From NCBI GenBank assembly GCA_025964455.1, contig JAOPYU010000321.1:1-44515 (forward strand): DNA of 44,515 bases. Direction: 5' to 3'. Below are positions 41,715 through 44,515 of this stretch, piece by piece. The translations under genes were made by a program, and so were the position numbers. Each line of letters opens with the position of its first letter. Within the stretch, counting starts at the first letter, position 1. This stretch comes from Thermoleophilia bacterium. GTDB lineage: Bacteria; Actinomycetota; Thermoleophilia; Gaiellales; SKUG01. The notes under the pieces are model-generated. The model had not been told where the DNA came from and did not search any database. It saw nothing but the letters and a program-made list of their open reading frames with translations.

Positions 41715-42056
41715 ATGCCCCCGAAGACCTCCAGCCAGACGCCGGTACGATCGCCCTCCCAGCGCATGGAGGCGCTGCAGAAGGCGAACGCGATCCGTTC
41801 GCAGCGTGCCCAGCTGAAGAAGGAGCTCAAGAGCGGGGAGCTCGAGATCGTCGCGGTGCTCCAGGATCCGCCGGAGTTCCTCCGCACGGCCAAGGTGATG
41901 GACCTGCTGCTCGTGGTCCCCAAGTTCGGTCGGGTGAAGGCGACGCGCGTCCTGACCCGCTGCCGCATCAGCCAGGCCAAGACCGTCGGCGGCCTCTCCG
42001 AGCGCCAGCGCGCCGAGCTCTGCGAGACGCTCGAGAAGCGCTCGTCGGCAGGCTGA
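41715..42056 (+). CDS. mihF: Actinobacterial integration host factor (mIHF)
   Basis: The 113-aa protein is the actinobacterial nucleoid protein mIHF: after a basic Pro/Ser tail come ALQKANAIRSQRAQLKKELKSGELEIVAVLQDPPE, LLLVVPKFGRVKATRVLTRCRISQAKTVGGL and a helix-rich end, with the helix-two-turn-helix DNA-binding region. Its place before gmk is diagnostic of actinobacteria. The long frame upstream of ATG 41715 lacks a start that makes sense. gmk follows 7 nt after its stop. Confidence 0.94.
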   Translation: MPPKTSSQTPVRSPSQRMEALQKANAIRSQRAQLKKELKSGELEIVAVLQDPPEFLRTAKVMDLLLVVPKFGRVKATRVLTRCRISQAKTVGGLSERQRAELCETLEKRSSAG

Positions 42057-42063
42057 CGGACCG

Positions 42064-42651
42064 ATGATCCCCGCGTCCGACACCACGCCGAAGCCACGCC
42101 GCCGCGTGTTCGTGGTGTCCGGTCCGTCGGGCGCCGGCAAGGGGACGCTCATCCGCGGCGTGCTCAAGTACTTCCCGACGCTCGACGTCGCGATCAGTGC
42201 GACCACGCGCGCCGCCCGTCCCGGCGAGGTCAACGGCCGCGAGTACTGGTTCCTCACCGGCGAGGAGTTCGACGCCCACGTCGAGGCCGGAGACTTCCTC
42301 GAGCACGTGGATTTCGCCGGCAACCGCTATGGCACACTGCTCAGCGAGATCGATCGTCTCCACGAGAGCGGTCGGCACGTGATCCTCGAGCTGGAGCTGC
42401 ACGGTGCCCTCGAGGTCGAGGCCGGATCCATGGCCTCGACGCTGATCTGGATCGAGTCGCCGGACTTCGAAGAGCTTGAACGTCGTCTGCGTTCGCGAGC
42501 CAGCGACACCGACGAGGAGATCGTCCGCCGCATGGACGTAGCCCGCTCCCAGCTGGATGCCAAGGGACAATTCCAGTATGTTGTCGTCAACGATGACCAG
42601 ACGCGGGCGATCGCCGAACTCCAGGCGATCATCGAGCGAGAGCTCGCCTAG
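42064..42651 (+). CDS. gmk: Guanylate kinase
   Basis: The 195-aa kinase converts GMP and ATP to GDP and ADP. The P-loop VVSGPSGAGKGTLIRG, the GMP-binding ISATTRAARPGEVNGREYWFLT with its Ser, Arg and Tyr contacts, and the block LELELHGALEV are all present. Its length is normal. It is part of the mihF-gmk-rpoZ unit. Confidence 0.96.
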   Translation: MIPASDTTPKPRRRVFVVSGPSGAGKGTLIRGVLKYFPTLDVAISATTRAARPGEVNGREYWFLTGEEFDAHVEAGDFLEHVDFAGNRYGTLLSEIDRLHESGRHVILELELHGALEVEAGSMASTLIWIESPDFEELERRLRSRASDTDEEIVRRMDVARSQLDAKGQFQYVVVNDDQTRAIAELQAIIERELA

Positions 42652-42687
42652 CCCCCTGGTCCGCTGACGACGAAGGGGAATTCCCGC

Positions 42688-42936
42688 ATGGCCATCCAGC
42701 TGAAGGTCGACACCTACCTCGAGAAGGTCGACGGGTCCAAGTACGCGCTGGTCCAGGTCGCCGCCAAGCGCGCGCGCCAGATCAACGACTACTACCACCA
42801 CCTCGGCGAGGGCATGTCCTACGACGAGTTCCCCCCGCCGCTCATCGAGTCCCACAGCAAGAATTACCTGACGCTCGCCCTCGAGGAGATCGCCTCCAAC
42901 AAGATCCGCGTCGAGTTCCCCAAGGAGAAGAACTGA
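42688..42936 (+). CDS. rpoZ: DNA-directed RNA polymerase omega subunit
   Basis: The 82-aa omega subunit supports assembly of the polymerase beta-prime subunit. KVDGSKYALVQVAAKRARQIN is the core omega motif and the rest, ending NKIRVEFPKEKN, matches actinobacterial forms. AAGGGGA lies 8 nt before the ATG. Several hairpins and a strong terminator follow its stop; the usual coaBC does not. Confidence 0.95.
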   Translation: MAIQLKVDTYLEKVDGSKYALVQVAAKRARQINDYYHHLGEGMSYDEFPPPLIESHSKNYLTLALEEIASNKIRVEFPKEKN

Positions 42937-43243
42937 CGCTGGGGCAACCCTCGACCTCGACCTGAGGTCAACGCGAATTGACACCCTCGACCAACGGTCG
43001 AGCAGCAACGAGCCCGACGACTTCGTGTCAGTTCGGGCTCGTTCTTCGTTGCGGTTCCGATTTCCGTAGCATGTCAGTCTCGTTTCAGTACCTCGTCCTG
43101 TGGACATGCCAATATGCCCCGTCAGAGCCTGCGTCGTCCTACCGAATACTGCAATTCGTCGCGTACGCACCTCTCACGCGTAAAGGGGAGCGGGCTTCGG
43201 GCCGATAGGGACCAATGGGCCGGGCCCCGGGGAATTCACCACT
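42937..43243. other. 307-bp gap with hairpin cluster between rpoZ and the surface-protein gene
   Basis: Downstream of rpoZ come three stem-loops in a row: GACCT/AGGTC, GTCAA/TTGAC, and CTCGACC/GGTCGAG (42986-43002), then the terminator listed separately. The following 200 nt have no convincing gene; a 71-codon frame beginning at 43114 looks random. The ribosome-binding GGGGA for the next gene lies at 43229-43233. Confidence 0.6.
43007..43043 (+). terminator. Rho-independent terminator of rpoZ
   Basis: AACGAGCCCGA (43007-43017) pairs perfectly over 11 bp with TCGGGCTCGTT (43033-43043) across a 15-nt loop, followed by the T-rich run CTTCGTT. This is the clearest terminator in the window and ends the pyrD/mihF-gmk-rpoZ transcript. 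Confidence 0.8.
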
Positions 43244-44515
43244 TTGACACGCTCTCCACAGCGAGCCGAACGCTTGCCGCATCCAGCGGCGGTTTCGCGT
43301 GCGCACGGAGCCCTCGCCGCCGTCCCTGATCCGCAGCCGGCCCCGAGCCGCTTCGGTCCGGCCTTCGCCGTGATCGCCCTCTTCATCGCCGCCCTGGCCA
43401 GCGTCGTCGCCGTCCAGGTCGTCCTCCACGGCCAGCGCGCCGGACAGCCGACGAGCACCCAGTCCTTCATCGACCTCGCTCGACCGCTGCCGGACTTCGT
43501 CTCCCGACCGCTCGGCAACCCCACGTCGGGTCGAGCCGAGGCAGATGCCACGGTATTCCCCGCCGAGCTCGGCGATCCTCTCTACGGCGGTTTCGCCGAC
43601 ACGGATCCGGACCAGGTCGGGTTCGCCCTCCTCGATCCGCCGACCGTGACGGGACGCACCGACTTCGACGGCGGCGTGCGCTACACCACCGCCGACGTCG
43701 ACATCGTCCACGACCACGTCACCGCCCAGCTGCGGGAGCAGCTGGTGGTGCACCGCCACCAGGGCGTCCGGACCTGGAGCTGGCGCCTCGCCGGTGACGG
43801 CGTCCGCACCGGGCTCCCCCGCCTCGACGCGTCGGGCGACATCGTCCTGGCGAACGGTGGCCGGATCCTGGCGCCGCGGATCTACGACGCGACCGGCACG
43901 GTCATCCCGATCAGTGGACTCGCCTGGCAGCTCCGAGGCCTCGACTTCAGCTTGACGGTTGACGACGCGAACCTCGCCCTGCCCTACGTGATCGATCCGG
44001 ATGGCGCAGTACCGACCATCGCGATCAACCGCCTCCAGTCAGCCAGCCCCTGCGTCTACATCGACACACCGACCTCGGCGTACATCCGCTCGATCGGATG
44101 TGCCGGCAGCCTCGACGTCCGCGCCATCGCATTCGACACCGTCGACCAGCCGACCACGGGCCCGAACGACCCGCAGACGCCCGTCGGGCTTGGCTCCGGA
44201 ACCTCGTCCGGCACCTACGGCGTCGCATGGGACAACGCGCCGAACACGTTCCAGACGAACGGCATCGCGAATTTCTCGCCGTCGACCATCCAGTACAAGG
44301 CGGGTTACGGCCAAGGGCTCAAGGTCCGCTGCTGGCCCAACGACTCGTTCTCGGACGTCCCCACGCCGGGTGGCAACGCGATCGACACACGCCTGGACTA
44401 CGACGCCGCCCAGCTCGGCACGGCGGCCGGCATGCGCAACCTCAACACCACGGCCGGCGGCCAGCCGCCGCGCGCTGCAGCGCCCGGCGCAGGTGACCTG
44501 TCGTGCCGCTGGACC
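43244..44515 (+). CDS. Large secreted/surface protein, N-terminal part (right edge cut)
   Basis: Not recognised as a named family. The frame is open from 43184 to the window end (424 codons from TTG 43244). The only usable start is TTG 43244, with GGGGA about 10 nt upstream. The visible part has a basic, Pro-rich cytoplasmic start, one membrane segment (about residues 38-60, FAVIALFIAALASVVAVQVVL) and an exported part rich in Asp, Gly and Thr. The block LALPYVIDPDG resembles the LPYVIDP phrase found in long, repeat-bearing secreted proteins of Solirubrobacterales; the region before it (RTWSWRLAGDG, ILAPRIYDATG) fits the same module. The upstream hairpins and terminator insulate it from rpoZ. 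Confidence 0.72.
   Translation, partial: MTRSPQRAERLPHPAAVSRAHGALAAVPDPQPAPSRFGPAFAVIALFIAALASVVAVQVVLHGQRAGQPTSTQSFIDLARPLPDFVSRPLGNPTSGRAEADATVFPAELGDPLYGGFADTDPDQVGFALLDPPTVTGRTDFDGGVRYTTADVDIVHDHVTAQLREQLVVHRHQGVRTWSWRLAGDGVRTGLPRLDASGDIVLANGGRILAPRIYDATGTVIPISGLAWQLRGLDFSLTVDDANLALPYVIDPDGAVPTIAINRLQSASPCVYIDTPTSAYIRSIGCAGSLDVRAIAFDTVDQPTTGPNDPQTPVGLGSGTSSGTYGVAWDNAPNTFQTNGIANFSPSTIQYKAGYGQGLKVRCWPNDSFSDVPTPGGNAIDTRLDYDAAQLGTAAGMRNLNTTAGGQPPRAAAPGAGDLSCRWT

Noticed and set aside
41702..43121. 11-mer AATATGCCCCG present before mihF and again at 43111
   Set aside because: Only two copies, one overlapping the mihF -10 box; likely chance, no flanking similarity.

Overview
The window is about 44.5 kb of roughly 70% GC bacterial DNA with tightly packed genes and many 4-base ATGA/GTGA overlaps. 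It looks like the chromosome of an actinobacterium, most likely of class Thermoleophilia (Solirubrobacterales, Patulibacter/Conexibacter-like); this is an inference. The supporting signs are an actinobacterial-type integration host factor (mIHF) just before gmk and rpoZ, a pdxT-yebC neighbourhood, and csrA, which is rare in actinobacteria outside flagellated deep-branching groups. The Ala/Pro/Arg-rich protein style and a surface protein carrying an LPYVIDP motif also fit. There is no phage, IS or CRISPR signature; this is a core-chromosome segment with small accessory insertions.

Layout. 1-7.7 kb (minus): an MFS transporter running off the left edge, yebC, pdxT, a methyltransferase, an endonuclease/exonuclease/phosphatase-fold protein, a putative unsecreted HExxH protein, pdxS and a second HExxH protein. 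pdxS and pdxT, normally adjacent, are split by three genes. 7.9-9.7 kb (plus): a CAT-anticodon tRNA with a mutated tandem copy of its 3' half, then murJ. 9.7-17.2 kb (minus): a helical hypothetical, a lysozyme-like secreted protein, an orphan McrB-like AAA+ ATPase, an M23 peptidase, TerC, a SRPBCC protein and a NagA-like deacetylase. 17.3-20.6 kb (plus): two Gfo/Idh/MocA oxidoreductases and an M29 aminopeptidase. 20.6-24.8 kb (minus): nadE, thpR, tatC, tatA and a ferritin-like protein. 25.1-25.9 kb (plus): an HSDL2-type SDR. 25.9-28.2 kb (minus): a compact tyrosine-pathway operon, aroH type chorismate mutase, DAHP synthase and tyrA. 28.4-30.8 kb (minus): a transglycosylase-carboxypeptidase fusion, a tail-anchored protein and a Sfp-like phosphopantetheinyl transferase. 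31-35.7 kb (plus): a DUF47/PhoU-like protein plus Pit phosphate permease behind a probable PHO box, an HD-GYP protein and an AidB-like acyl-CoA dehydrogenase. 35.8-39.2 kb: dtd (minus), infA and a three-gene ABC-2 exporter (plus). 39.2-44.5 kb: a TPR protein, csrA, a small membrane protein, pyrD, mihF, gmk, rpoZ, and the start of a large surface-type protein that leaves the right edge.

The most unusual structures are not genes: (i) two intergenic loci 30 kb apart that each hold two 33-nt imperfect palindromes at the same 62-nt spacing; (ii) the duplicated tRNA 3' half whose T-loop has been altered into a perfect palindrome; (iii) an 81-bp hairpin-rich segment flanked by 8-bp direct repeats exactly at the infA stop codon; and (iv) a recurring TANNNT box 6-9 nt upstream of many start codons that lack a Shine-Dalgarno sequence, suggesting leaderless mRNAs are common here. 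All calls were made by eye from sequence; no database search was run.
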